Origin: Magnetococcales bacterium
GTDB taxonomy: Bacteria > Pseudomonadota > Magnetococcia > Magnetococcales > UBA8363
Assembly (NCBI GenBank): GCA_015232865.1
Contig: JADFYU010000016.1
Span: 1 to 51,817, forward strand
DNA length: 51,817 bases
Direction: 5' to 3'
How positions within the stretch are numbered: the first letter of the stretch is position 1; each line of letters starts with the position of its first letter. The notes under the pieces are model-generated. The model had not been told where the DNA came from. It saw only the letters and a program-made list of their open reading frames with translations, and did no database searches. Shown piece after piece: positions 33,721 through 42,683 of this stretch. The position numbers were made by a program, and so were the translations under genes.

Positions 33721-34104
33721 ATGAAAATCCCCGGATTGGCTCTGCTGGTTCCCGGTTTAATGCTCTCTAGCTTTATTGATCTTCCCCTTCAAGATGAGCT
33801 GTCCCAGCCATCTGAAACCGTTCCCCTGAACAAAGCCGAACCGATCATCCGAAACCCGGACGCTATTATCACCCTGCTGGATCAAGGCAAGCGGTTGGAC
33901 GGAATGGATCTACAGGGACAGACCGCCTTGATGTGGGCCGTCATCAACGGCGAGGAATTGATTGCAACTCGATTGATTGAAGCCGGAGCCGACGTCAATG
34001 CCACCGACTGGTGGGGAAGAAGTGCGCTCAGCTATGCATTAACCTATAATCACAGAAGGTTGATCGGCCTTTTGATTGAACACGGAGCCAATCTGTCGGT
34101 ATAG
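33721..34104 (+). CDS. Small exported ankyrin-repeat protein
   Basis: A 127-residue protein with a ribosome site AGGAG and a probable signal sequence (MKIPGLALLVPGLMLSSFID). Two to three ankyrin repeats follow (GMDLQGQTALMWAVINGEE, RLIEAGADVNATDWWGRSAL, LIGLLIEHGANLSV). It resembles the long ankyrin protein at 23595 in export, repeat style and a sigma-54-like upstream site, so the two may be paralogues under shared control. The protein appears complete, though short. An IS element begins 48 bases after its stop. Confidence 0.75.
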   Translation: MKIPGLALLVPGLMLSSFIDLPLQDELSQPSETVPLNKAEPIIRNPDAIITLLDQGKRLDGMDLQGQTALMWAVINGEELIATRLIEAGADVNATDWWGRSALSYALTYNHRRLIGLLIEHGANLSV

Positions 34105-34223
34105 CGGCGCAAGAATACAGGATCTGGATAATCAACCTGGCATCTGGCCGTATGTATTGATTCAGATGGAATGTAAAAATCCGCTGTTTGTGGTAAGCTT
34201 TTCAAAAACAGAGGAGATTGAAG

Positions 34224-34532
34224 ATGACAGAGAAGCGGAAACATTATTCACCGGGGCAGAAAATGACCATTTTGAAACGGCATTTGTTGGAGAAAACTCC
34301 TGTCTCTGATTTAAGCGACGAACATGGAGTCCACCCAACAATGGTCCTGCGCTGGCAGAAGTCACTCTTTGAGGATGGATCGATTGTATTCGAACCAAAG
34401 AGTTCCTCAAAGGTAAAAAGTCTGGAAAAACAAGTAGCAGACCTTGAGGAGCAGCTACGCCATAAGAATGAGGTGATGGTTGAACTCATGGAAGAGTACG
34501 TTCGGAGTAAAAAAAAACTTGGGGAGAGATGA
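34224..34532 (+). CDS. IS3-family transposase OrfA
   Basis: 102 residues from the ATG at 34224, with GAGGAG upstream. A helix-turn-helix (about residues 8-50, KRKHYSPGQKMTILKRHLLE onward) of the kind that binds IS ends is followed by a leucine-zipper-like coiled coil (VKSLEKQVADLEEQLRHKNE). Nine A at 34509-34517 form a slippery run, and a -1 shift there would enter the OrfB frame, which is open across the junction. That is the usual way IS3 elements make the OrfAB transposase. The stop also overlaps the OrfB ATG (ATGA). Confidence 0.85.
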   Translation: MTEKRKHYSPGQKMTILKRHLLEKTPVSDLSDEHGVHPTMVLRWQKSLFEDGSIVFEPKSSSKVKSLEKQVADLEEQLRHKNEVMVELMEEYVRSKKKLGER

Positions 34533-35587
34533 AAGGACAGTGGGCCTCTCAAGAATTACGGGATGAAGTTGTTGTTTTCGTGGAGTATTGGGTTGAGAAG
34601 ACAGGAATATCCAAGAGCCAGCAGTTGGAATGGATAGGTCTATCAACGATCAAGTGGAATCGCTGGAAGGAACGTCATGGCCTACCAAACCAGCATAATG
34701 GTCAACTGCCCAAACAGCACTGGCTCCTGGACTGGGAGAAGAAGGCGATTATTGAGTTTCACTCCTCCCATTCTCATGAAGGCTATCGTCGCAATTCCTT
34801 TATGATGCTGGATCTTGATGTGGTAGCAGTCAGTCCAACCAGCGTTTATCGGGTATTGAGTGCGGCAGGGTGTTTAGAGCGTTGGAACGGTGAGAAATCT
34901 CTGAAAGGGACAGGTTTTAAGCAACCAAAAAGCCCACATAGCCACTGGCATATTGACATTTCATACATCAATATTCACGGCACGTTCTACTATTTGTGCA
35001 GCATTTTGGATGGTTTCAGCCGGTATATCGTCCACTGGGAGATCAGGGAGGCGATGAAGGAAATTGATATTGAGACGATTCTGCAACGAGGATATGAGCG
35101 TTTTCCGGAAGAGTCTCCCCGGATAATATCGGACAATGGACCACAGTTTATTTCTTGTGACTTTCGGGAATTTATTCGGGTTTCAGGGATGACCCATGTA
35201 CGTACTTCACCGTACTATCCATAGAGCAATGGAAAGATAGAAAGGTGGCACAAGTCACTGTAAGTAGAGTGTATAAGGCCAAAGGTTCCCCTCTCATTGG
35301 AGGATGCCAGGAGGATTGTGGGAGATTATATTTCCGAGTACAATGATGTCCGACTCCATAGTGCGATCGGCTATATCTCACCTCGCGACAAACTGGAGGG
35401 CCGGGCAGAAGAGATCCAGAGGGACCGAAGGCTCAAGCTGGCTTGGGCTCGACACCTCAGGGAAGAGACACACAAGGAGAAGAGGCAGATTGAAGGTCAA
35501 CCTCTTGTAGGCAAAAATGCTGGAGTGGAGGGGGAGTCAAGGGGGAGTCAAGGAGGAGTCGCGAGCGTAGCGAGGGAATCTCCTTGA
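34529..35587 (+). pseudogene. IS3-family transposase OrfB interrupted by two in-frame stops
   Basis: One continuous frame encodes the rve/DDE integrase core. HWHIDISYIN gives the first Asp, RIISDNGPQF the second Asp, and KIERWHKSL the Glu. A TAG after SPYYP (35222-35224, where Gln would be expected) and a TAA after HKSL (35261-35263) interrupt it. Sequence after the stops still reads as family C-terminus (EYNDVRLHSAIGYISPRDKL). Single-base changes can explain both stops, so inactivation looks recent. The 3' end carries three tandem GGGGGAGTCAA-like units and a CAAGGAG/CTCCTTG hairpin at 35548-35586. Confidence 0.85.
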
Positions 35588-35730
35588 TTCCGCCGGAACG
35601 GAAGTTACAATCGCCTACAGAGGTTGGGCATCTTTTGTAAGATTTATCGGGTCAAATCGTGCTTATGACTAATGGTTGAAATTTACATTCACGCTGAACC
35701 ATTACACGTATGCGGGATACGGCCGGATCT

Positions 35731-38070
35731 TCATAAATTCAGTGCTCGTTGGACCAAATCCGGTATGATCTTGGAGTTTCTGGCAAACACCGCTTCACGA
35801 ATCTGATCGAAAAGAGCCTGGTAGGGAAGATCAAACGGCGCACACAACTGAGAGCCGGTTTCACAGAGGCTGACTATTCTTCCGGATTCAAACGGTGGCA
35901 GCCTCTCAATATCCTGAAGAATGGCCCGCAGCTGACCAATCAACCCCTCCGATACCGGCAAACACGCCACCCCCTGATCCCCCCCCTCCTCCGCTGTCAA
36001 TCCCAAACATCTGACCATCAAAGACATCAACTGATCCAGATCAACCGGCTTGGTCAAAAAATGGGAGAACCCGGCATCAACCGCCTGCTCCTGTCGTTCG
36101 ACAAAGGCATCGGCTGAGATTCCGATAATAGGGAGGGAGGAGCCAATCGTAGACTGCCGAATCCGGCGGGTAGCGGTCAGTCCGTCCATGATCGGCATAT
36201 GCAGATCCATGAGAATCAGATCCGGCTTCCAAGCCAGGGCCATTTCGACACCTTGCCGTCCATTGTCAGCAATTTTTGCGGTCAATCCCACCACGGCCAA
36301 AACAGCCAGCAACATTTCCTGGTTCATGGTGTTATCTTCGACAAGGAGAATTTTCAGATTGGTGGGAAAATGATGGTTTCGCCATTGTTTCGAGCGAATC
36401 GCCTCGATTTCCTCTTCAACCGCCTGCATGGGCAGACGGACGACAAATTCCGAGCCGACCCCCTCCTCACTGGTGACGTGAACGGACCCGCGCAAAATTT
36501 CCACCTGACTTTGAACGATGGTCAATCCCAGCCCCGTTCCTCCATGACTGCGGGTAATGGAACTATCCGCCTGTTCAAACGGCCGAAAGATGGCATGGAG
36601 ACGTTGAGCCGGAATGCCGATGCCCTGATCCAAAACCCGCAGGATCAACGCCTGCTGATTGCGTTGTGCGACTATCTTAATCTCCTTACCCTTTTCGGTA
36701 AATTTAATGGCGTTGGCAACCAGGTTCATGAGAATCTGGTTGAGTCGGGTGCGATCGGTGCGAATTTTTTTGGGCAGATTGGGATCGATATCATAGAAAA
36801 CCATCACCCCTTTTTCTGCCGCGCGATCTTTACTGATCTGATAGAGACTTTGCAACAACAGACGAATATCGACATCCTCCTCATCGGTCTCCACCTTGCC
36901 GGCTTCGATTTTGGCCAGATCCAAAACATTGTTGATGATTTCGGTCAAGCTGATGCCACTGACGCGAATGTTCTCCAGATAGTTTAAAAATTGAGCCGGA
37001 ATCTGGCTTCGATGTTTTAGCAAAATCCGTGAAAACCCGACGATGGCATTGAGGGGGGTTCGGATTTCATGACTGACGTTGGCCAAAAAGGAGGTCTTGG
37101 CCAGACTGGCACTCTCGGCCTCTTCCTTGGCTCTTTTCAGTGCCTCTTCCATCTGTTTCCGACGAATCAGACCGGCCAGGGTATTGGCCACCGAAAGCAA
37201 AAACGCCTCCTCATCGGTATCTCGAACATGATCTTCAACCAAATAGAGATTGATGACCCCCAACAGATCGTTGTTGGACAAAATGGGGAAACAATAGTGC
37301 CCATGGGGCTGCATACCGTCATAACGCACCGTATGACGATGATCCACACCGTTGGAAAAAACCGGAATACGACTCAAAGCCGCCTGACCGCACAAACAGT
37401 GCCCCAAGGGAATCCGCTTACAAACGCTCAGCAGGCAATCGGCAAGCCCCTGCTGCGCGACCATATCCAGATAACCCGTTCCATCCGCCAGGAAAATGGA
37501 CCCTTGAGAGCGAATGGAGAGCCAGGGGATGGACAGAATCAGATCCAAGGCGACCGAAAGCTGCTCATTGAGGGAGAGCGGCTCCAGGGAGGTTCTCAGG
37601 AGGGCGCTGATGGTCAGCAGAGCTTGGTTGGACCGTTTGGCGTCAAACTCCTGCAAACTTCTTTCGATGAGCGAAGCATTCAGCTTGGCGATCTGTTTGC
37701 TGAGTTGGCGGTTTTCGGCAACTAACTCAGCCGTCCCGTGGGCCAAATCACTTTTGACCTGAGAAAGGGATTCGTTGGTAACGATGCCGACAAATTGATT
37801 ATCCTGGTCAAAAACCGGCAGAGCCGGACATTGATAAAGGGCCATCAACTCCAACGCTTGAGAGATGGTGGCTCCTTGTTGAATGCGCGGTTTCTTGAGC
37901 GGCACTCCACCGACGGACCCATCTCTCAGAGAGGTGATTCCGGCAAACTGGCCCGCTTTGAAAAAAACGACAAATTCCGCCGATCGATCCACCGTCGAGA
38001 GCGGCTCCAATGCCTCTCCCACTTCAGCACGAGGAAATGACTCTTTGACGAGATGGTCAATTCGCAGCAT
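35731..38070 (-). CDS. Soluble hybrid histidine kinase: CBS pair, GAF, HisKA, HATPase, REC
   Basis: A 779-residue protein with no membrane segment. The N-terminus (about 1-110) looks like a pair of CBS domains, which bind adenine nucleotides (ALELMALYQCPALPVFDQDNQFVGIVTNESL). A GAF domain (about 165-310) has a cysteine cluster (CKRIPLGHCLCGQAA) that might hold a redox or metal centre. HisKA has its His near 336 (SHEIRTPLNAIVGFS), HATPase carries GTGLGLTIVQSQVEIL, and the receiver Asp is near 618 (LILMDLHMPIMDGL). A C-terminal helical tail without a clear HPt His follows. The combination suggests sensing of internal energy state or redox. It could phosphorylate the regulator at 24914, but nothing in the sequence proves it. 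Confidence 0.88.
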   Translation of the reverse strand: MLRIDHLVKESFPRAEVGEALEPLSTVDRSAEFVVFFKAGQFAGITSLRDGSVGGVPLKKPRIQQGATISQALELMALYQCPALPVFDQDNQFVGIVTNESLSQVKSDLAHGTAELVAENRQLSKQIAKLNASLIERSLQEFDAKRSNQALLTISALLRTSLEPLSLNEQLSVALDLILSIPWLSIRSQGSIFLADGTGYLDMVAQQGLADCLLSVCKRIPLGHCLCGQAALSRIPVFSNGVDHRHTVRYDGMQPHGHYCFPILSNNDLLGVINLYLVEDHVRDTDEEAFLLSVANTLAGLIRRKQMEEALKRAKEEAESASLAKTSFLANVSHEIRTPLNAIVGFSRILLKHRSQIPAQFLNYLENIRVSGISLTEIINNVLDLAKIEAGKVETDEEDVDIRLLLQSLYQISKDRAAEKGVMVFYDIDPNLPKKIRTDRTRLNQILMNLVANAIKFTEKGKEIKIVAQRNQQALILRVLDQGIGIPAQRLHAIFRPFEQADSSITRSHGGTGLGLTIVQSQVEILRGSVHVTSEEGVGSEFVVRLPMQAVEEEIEAIRSKQWRNHHFPTNLKILLVEDNTMNQEMLLAVLAVVGLTAKIADNGRQGVEMALAWKPDLILMDLHMPIMDGLTATRRIRQSTIGSSLPIIGISADAFVERQEQAVDAGFSHFLTKPVDLDQLMSLMVRCLGLTAEEGGDQGVACLPVSEGLIGQLRAILQDIERLPPFESGRIVSLCETGSQLCAPFDLPYQALFDQIREAVFARNSKIIPDLVQRALNL

Positions 38071-38134
38071 TATTCTATTCCCCCCCCAAAGGGTGCCCTT
38101 GTGTTTTGACTGCTTGGCAGGACTGTTAGTATTG

Positions 38135-38161
38135 TGTCACATTTTCGAAAAATTTGTGACA
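38135..38161. promoter_or_regulatory. 27-bp dyad in the divergent kinase/ABC-F promoter region
   Basis: TGTCACA and TGTGACA are inverted around an A/T-rich centre (ATTTTCGAAAAATT). It is the kind of site bound by CRP/FNR-type or other dimeric regulators, although the half-site spacing is wider than for CRP. It lies 65 bases upstream of the kinase start and 72 bases before the ABC-F start. Confidence 0.4.
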
Positions 38162-38232
38162 ATAATCGTCATGATGAATAAAAAATCAAAGCTAATCATA
38201 GCTTCCTCTCTTCAAACCAGGTTTATGTTTTT

Positions 38233-40212
38233 ATGCTATACATTGAAAATATCGATAAATATTTCGGCCAGACCTGCCTCTTTAAAGAGGCCAACCTTTT
38301 GATTCATCCCAACGAAAAAGTGGGGTTGATCGGCCCGAACGGATCGGGAAAGACCACCCTGTTTCGATTGATAGAGGGAATCGAGGAGATTGACGGGGGC
38401 GCGTTGAATCTGGCGGGAAATGTTCGAGTCGGCATCCTTCGACAAGAGCTACAGGAGTCGCACCGCACGTTATTGTTGGAAACCTTCGAAGGAGACCAGG
38501 AGTTAGTCTTGCTCCTGGCCGAGCGGGAACAGACAAATCTCGCGCTGGAAAACACAGAACAGACGAACCTGACCTTGAGCAATCGATTGGGAGAGATTGA
38601 CCACCGACTGGAAGAGATTGATGCCTTTACTGCCGAAAGCCGGGCCGGAACCATTCTGCTGGGCCTGGGCTTTGACAAGACGGACCTCGACCGGCCACTC
38701 TCCCACTTTTCCGGGGGCTGGCGCATGCGGGTGGCTTTGGCGAGATTGCTTTTTTCACGGGCCGACCTGCTCTTGCTGGACGAACCCACCAACCATCTGG
38801 ATTTGGAGTCGGTAGCCTGGCTGGAAAAACATCTCACCCAGATGGAGGGAACCATTATTGTCATCTCCCATGATCGGGGATTTCTCAATCGAACCACCCA
38901 AATCACCGTCTCGGTAGAAAATCAGACCCTGGTTCGATATGCCGGTTCGTATGATCTATATGAAATTCAGCGGGAGGAGCGTCGAAGACTGCTGACCAAG
39001 AGTGCGGAAAAGCAAGCGGCGGAAATAGAGCAGATACAGCAGTTCATCAACCGATTCCGCGCCCAGGCGACCAAGGCCAAACAGGTTCAGAGCCGGGTCA
39101 AACAGTTGGAAAAAATCAACCGTATTCAAGCCCCGCCACCGCTTCCGCCCGCTCCCGTCATCCGTCTTCCCGCCCCTCCGCCCTGCGCTCAAGAGGTGTT
39201 GACCCTACAAGGGGTCAGCAAACAGTTTGGTGAAAACGTTCTGTTCGAACGGCTCAACCTCAGATTGGAAAAGGGCAATAAAGTCGGTCTTCTAGGTCCT
39301 AACGGGGTCGGCAAAAGCTCCCTGTTGAAAATCATTACCGGCGCTCTGACTGCCGATGCCGGCGCGGTGGTTCAGGGAGACCGGGTTAACATTGCCCATT
39401 TCGCCCAACACACCCTGGAATCCCTAAGCCCCCAACACACCATTATGGAATCGGCCCAGGAGAGCGCACCGCCCGGCTTTAAAGAGACTCCGCTCAGAAC
39501 GATATTAGGTGGATTTCTTTTTTCCGGCGAAGCGGTCTTTAAATCGGTCTCCGTACTCTCTGGCGGTGAAAAAGCCCGCCTGTCCCTGGCCCGACTGTTT
39601 CTTTCCGGAGCCAATCTATTATTATTGGATGAACCCACCAACCATCTGGACATGGGCGCGCGGGCTGCCCTGCAAAAAGCCTTGAAAGCTTACGCCGGCA
39701 CTCTGGTTATCATTACCCATGACCGGGATCTCATGGAGAGTGTCTGCAATCAATTTTGGCTGATCGGCGAGCAGAAGGTCACCCTCTGGGAGTCCGACCT
39801 TTCCCTCTATCTGGAGCAGATTACCGGCACACAAGAGAGCCAGAAAAAACCGCTCCAATCCGAACCGAACAGCAACGCCGCACCGACAAAACGCAATAAC
39901 AAGGAGCTTCGCCAGGAGACGGCGAGAATCCGCCAGACTTTTCAAAAGGCCACCCAGAAGGCGACAAAACGGCTGCAAAGCCTGGAGAGCGAGATTGAAC
40001 AGACTGAATTCAGTCTGAAAACACTGGAGGGGCAGCTCGCAGATCCTCAAATTCATACGGATGCAAACAAAGACAAACTCAAAGAACTGATTGCCAACAC
40101 GGGAAAATCAACTGCCGATCTGGAGAACAAGATGACTGAATGGGAACAGCTGTCCGAGCAGATCCAACGCGAGAAAGAGAGAGCCGACCTAGCCCTTGCT
40201 CAGCTCCAGTAA
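38233..40212 (+). CDS. ABC-F ATPase, YheS-like
   Basis: A 659-residue soluble protein with two ATP-binding cassettes and no membrane domain. Cassette 1 has Walker A GPNGSGKT (about 36-43), signature FSGGWRMR and Walker B LLLLDEPTNHLD. Cassette 2 has GPNGVGKSS, LSGGEKARL and LLLLDEPTNHLD. The linker (QQFINRFRAQATKAKQVQSR) is the P-site tRNA-interaction motif region, and the C-terminus is a basic coiled coil. Linker sequence and length match the YheS branch. ABC-F proteins act on the ribosome to resolve stalled or difficult translation. A role in antibiotic resistance is not indicated. It diverges from the CBS-GAF kinase. Confidence 0.92.
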   Translation: MLYIENIDKYFGQTCLFKEANLLIHPNEKVGLIGPNGSGKTTLFRLIEGIEEIDGGALNLAGNVRVGILRQELQESHRTLLLETFEGDQELVLLLAEREQTNLALENTEQTNLTLSNRLGEIDHRLEEIDAFTAESRAGTILLGLGFDKTDLDRPLSHFSGGWRMRVALARLLFSRADLLLLDEPTNHLDLESVAWLEKHLTQMEGTIIVISHDRGFLNRTTQITVSVENQTLVRYAGSYDLYEIQREERRRLLTKSAEKQAAEIEQIQQFINRFRAQATKAKQVQSRVKQLEKINRIQAPPPLPPAPVIRLPAPPPCAQEVLTLQGVSKQFGENVLFERLNLRLEKGNKVGLLGPNGVGKSSLLKIITGALTADAGAVVQGDRVNIAHFAQHTLESLSPQHTIMESAQESAPPGFKETPLRTILGGFLFSGEAVFKSVSVLSGGEKARLSLARLFLSGANLLLLDEPTNHLDMGARAALQKALKAYAGTLVIITHDRDLMESVCNQFWLIGEQKVTLWESDLSLYLEQITGTQESQKKPLQSEPNSNAAPTKRNNKELRQETARIRQTFQKATQKATKRLQSLESEIEQTEFSLKTLEGQLADPQIHTDANKDKLKELIANTGKSTADLENKMTEWEQLSEQIQREKERADLALAQLQ

Positions 40213-40353
40213 GCCATCAAGCAAGGGCCATTTTCAAAAAGAGAACGAAGATACCCGTAACCGGCCGTTGGGCACATAGGTGACCCATGGCACAACGGTC
40301 TGGAAAATCCGCTGATCACACTCAGCGGTTAATTCCCTGCTAATCGCTAACGC

Positions 40354-40554
40354 TCACTCTTGTGGGCTTGCAACCTTTTCCCGCTCTTGTTTGCTGTTCA
40401 ACTTTCGAGCGAGCGCAGAGTTACGGTCCGATAGTTGAGAGGTGTGCTCAAACATGGTTTTTTCGATCAACTTGATTTTTTTCTCCAACTCCGCAATTTT
40501 CTCACTTTTGCTCATGCTAGACTTCTTATCTTTTTTGGACTCTTTTTTTGCCAT
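40354..40554 (-). CDS. Small basic coiled-coil protein
   Basis: 66 residues with a good ribosome site (AGGAG 7 bases before the ATG). A lysine/serine-rich N-terminus (MAKKESKKDKKSSMSKSEK) leads into a heptad helix (IAELEKKIKLIEKTMFEHTS). It is cytosolic, with no family recognised. It might bind nucleic acid or form a coiled-coil adaptor. The gene stands alone between the ABC-F ATPase and flagellin. Confidence 0.6.
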   Translation of the reverse strand: MAKKESKKDKKSSMSKSEKIAELEKKIKLIEKTMFEHTSQLSDRNSALARKLNSKQEREKVASPQE

Positions 40555-40975
40555 GGTCTTACTCCTGGTTAGATAAATTTATTGTGTGTAAGAAGTTATT
40601 AACAAATAACTTGAACCCCTTGTTTTCTCTTCTGGTTCGACTGCTACGATAAAAAAAGATTGCCACACGACAGGTATGTCCAGTTATCTAGCACAAAAGA
40701 CGAACCAAAATCCAGCGCAATATATCCCGGTTATTTTTCAACGGCCCTAAACCCAGATCGGGGTGGAAGGGCCGTTCAACCTAAACTCGGCAATTGTACC
40801 TCAAAACGGCAACTGTCGGCACGCACCGCCAACCGCCGTTTCCAGGTTGAACGGTATACACAGGGACCAACCTCTTGATTCACCTGGTGCATTGGAAAGA
40901 AGCCTTGTCATCAATCAGCAGGCTGCGTTTTTTTCCAATTGGGTTCAGGTATTGATCTGAACTTATCGTGGCAAG
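40555..40975. other. Intergenic region with hairpins and repeat R6
   Basis: 421 bases. A strong hairpin occurs at 40740-40776 (AACGGCCCT with AGGGCCGTT, plus inner ACCC/GGGT), followed directly by repeat R6. The rest (40555-40739) shows no gene or clear signal. Confidence 0.5.
40780..40897. repeat. Copy R6 of the dispersed palindromic repeat, rearranged
   Basis: It contains CCTAAACTCGGCAATTG, then CAAAACGGCAACTGTCGGC with ACGCACCGCC and AACCGCCGTTTCCAGG, then GACCAACCTCTTGATT with CACCTGG. These blocks match R3 and R4, but in a different arrangement, as if two copies had been nested or rearranged. Confidence 0.4.
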
Positions 40976-41815
40976 CTACTGGTTTTGATTCAACAGCTGC
41001 AAAAAGATCTTCGGCTGAAGGTTGGCCTGAGCCATGACGGCGATTCCCGCTTGCTGAAGAATGGAGTTCCGGGTCAAGGCGGCCGTCTCCAAAGCGATAT
41101 CGGCATCCATGATGTTGGACCGGGCGGTATCCAAAGCCGTCGTAGTCGCTTCTATCTGATTGATAATGGATGAAAAACGGGATTGAGCACCTCCCAATTG
41201 ACTGCGAATGGCAGAGACCCGATCCAAAGCAGTGTCGATGGCTGTCACGGTTGTGGAGGCTTGGGTATCGGTACTCACCAGGATTTCCGAAGCGTCGGTT
41301 CCCAACCCCAAATCCCCATAACTGGCTCCAGACAGGGTAATGTCGATCACATCACCGCTACCGGTACCGATCATGAACTGCATCGCATCAAAAGAGCCGG
41401 CCAGCAGGCGCAGCGAGTTGAACTCGGTCTGGGTGGCAATGCGGGCGATCTCGGAAAGAAGAGAATTCACTTCCGTTTGCAACGTTTGCCGGTCGGCACT
41501 GGAAACGGTGGCGTTTTGAGCCACCAAAGCAAACTCCCGAATTCCCTGCAAGGCATTGGTGGTCTCAACCAATGCCGCTTCGGCCACTTGCGTCAGAGAT
41601 ATACCATCATTGGTATTGCGCGTCGCCACCGCCAACCCTCGAATCTCCGTCGACAAAGAGTCGGCAACGGACAAGTCAGCCGCCCCATCAGCCGCACTGT
41701 TCAGTCGTAATCCCGATGAGATACGCATCAGATTGCCAGAGAGCGCCTTGGAGGAGGTGGAGATGTTTCTCCGCACCATGGAGGTTAGAAAACTGGAAGA
41801 AAATGAAATAGTCAT
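40976..41815 (-). CDS. fliC: Flagellin
   Basis: A 279-residue filament protein with a strong ribosome site (AGGAGGT). The conserved N-terminal D0/D1 region (SSKALSGNLMRISSGLRLNS, then DGAADLSVADSL) and C-terminal D1/D0 (ALDTARSNIMDADIALETAA, then ILQQAGIAVMAQANLQP) are present. The middle variable domain is short, so this is a compact flagellin. It is exported by the flagellar type III apparatus. The pseudaminic-acid-type gene cluster starting 3 kb away suggests O-glycosylation. An 868-base upstream gap holds a phased repeat array. Confidence 0.95.
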   Translation of the reverse strand: MTISFSSSFLTSMVRRNISTSSKALSGNLMRISSGLRLNSAADGAADLSVADSLSTEIRGLAVATRNTNDGISLTQVAEAALVETTNALQGIREFALVAQNATVSSADRQTLQTEVNSLLSEIARIATQTEFNSLRLLAGSFDAMQFMIGTGSGDVIDITLSGASYGDLGLGTDASEILVSTDTQASTTVTAIDTALDRVSAIRSQLGGAQSRFSSIINQIEATTTALDTARSNIMDADIALETAALTRNSILQQAGIAVMAQANLQPKIFLQLLNQNQ

Positions 41816-41985
41816 GAGTCAGAAGACCTCCTGAAAAACAGCCCTGGCACGGCTCCCTGAAAAAATAGGAACCGCCGGTACCGTGTTGATAATATCTAAT
41901 TTGGTTGATTTCAGGGGGAATACGGACAAGTTTGGGCTTGCTGTATGGTCATTAGAAGCGTTCTTACCGATTTTGTCAAGAAAAA

Positions 41986-42132
41986 ATCAACTACCAGACA
42001 TCTATTAATCAACTTTCTCAAACTATCTATCAACTTACTTTACCGGTCTTAGTTGATCACTTCTTGGACGCCAGATTTTATCTTCTCGAATCAGCACCCA
42101 CACAGAGTTTATTTTTTCTTCTGTTAGTTGAT
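41986..42132. promoter_or_regulatory. Phased array of five ATCAACT/AGTTGAT motifs upstream of flagellin
   Basis: ATCAACT occurs at 41986, 42008 and 42029, and its complement AGTTGAT at 42051 and 42126. The first four are spaced 22, 21 and 22 bases, close to two helical turns. The outermost copies extend to 11-base inverted repeats (AAAATCAACTA and TAGTTGATTTT). Such phasing suggests cooperative binding of one regulator on one face of the DNA, 170-320 bases upstream of the flagellin start. Confidence 0.5.
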
Positions 42133-42534
42133 TTTATCTAACATTCATTGACTATATTTTATAGAAACAAACAAAAAAATGATCTTTATTTAATTTTTTC
42201 TCTCATCCTGCCATTCAGGTTGACCGATTAGAGAGTTAGGAACGGGATATATGACCAAGAATTGGGCTTGTCTGTGTCCATTCCTGCATGACAAAAACTG
42301 CGGCCTCTTGCGATATTTTGAATCACTTTTCTGTAAACGACTTTTGAACCGTTCTATTACGACCAACCGACGGGCAGCAGCGGATTGGGACTATACATTT
42401 GCTATAATATCGTGACCAGTCAATTGAACGGGGTCATACATTGCGCGAGCAGACAAGGGGAGGGAATCAACTTTTACATCAGCTTTCCAGTGAAAGGAAC
42501 GGGCTAAGAAGTCCAGGAGGCTGTCGGACCGGGC

Positions 42535-42678
42535 TTTTGGAAACGGCAGTTGATTCACCTGGCACAATGGAGAAACCTCTTGCCAACAGCAAGAAGCGTT
42601 TGCTTTTCCCCATTACGCCAGATAAATCATCTTGTTGCGCCATGCGCACCGGTACACATTCCGAAACCGGGTTCCAAG
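42535..42678. repeat. Copy R7 of the dispersed palindromic repeat
   Basis: Outer arms TTTTGGAAACGGCAGTTG and CCGAAACCGGGTTCCAAGG are partly complementary (TTGGAA...TTCCAA). Read on the minus strand the interior shows GTGCGCATGGCGCAACAAG, CTTGCTGTTGGCAAGAGG and CCATTGTGCCAGGTG, matching R3. It lies just before the FKBP gene end. Confidence 0.5.
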
Positions 42679-42683
42679 GTGTG

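Larger units (their letters stand above)
34153..35706. mobile_element. IS3-family insertion sequence (about 1554 bp) with CGTA target duplication
   Basis: The left end (from 34153) and the reverse complement of the right end (to 35706) both begin TGTA and share about 22 of 29 bases, including TTCAG and GAATGTAAA. Ends of the TG...CA type are usual for IS3 elements. CGTA occurs directly outside both ends (34149-34152 and 35707-35710), a 4-bp target duplication. Two overlapping transposase frames lie inside; the second has two stops, so the copy is probably dead. Removing the element rejoins the hairpin GGCCGTAT-GCGGG-ATACGGCC. Confidence 0.8.
41816..42683. other. Long region upstream of flagellin: phased 7-mer array and repeat R7
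   Basis: 868 bases with no convincing gene. The part 41980-42190 is AT-rich and holds the ATCAACT array. A TATAAT box occurs near 42410 without a clear -35. Repeat R7 occupies 42535-42678. A sigma-28 promoter for flagellin was looked for and not found. Confidence 0.55.

Noticed and set aside
40255..40350. Possible additional repeat copy (R5) with ACCGGCCGTTG and CATGGCACAAC
   Set aside because: Only short matches to the family; could be chance, so not listed as a feature.
41836..41870. TGGCACGGCTCCCTG near flagellin as a sigma-54 promoter
   Set aside because: It lies on the plus strand, pointing away from the minus-strand flagellin gene, and lacks GC at the -12 position.
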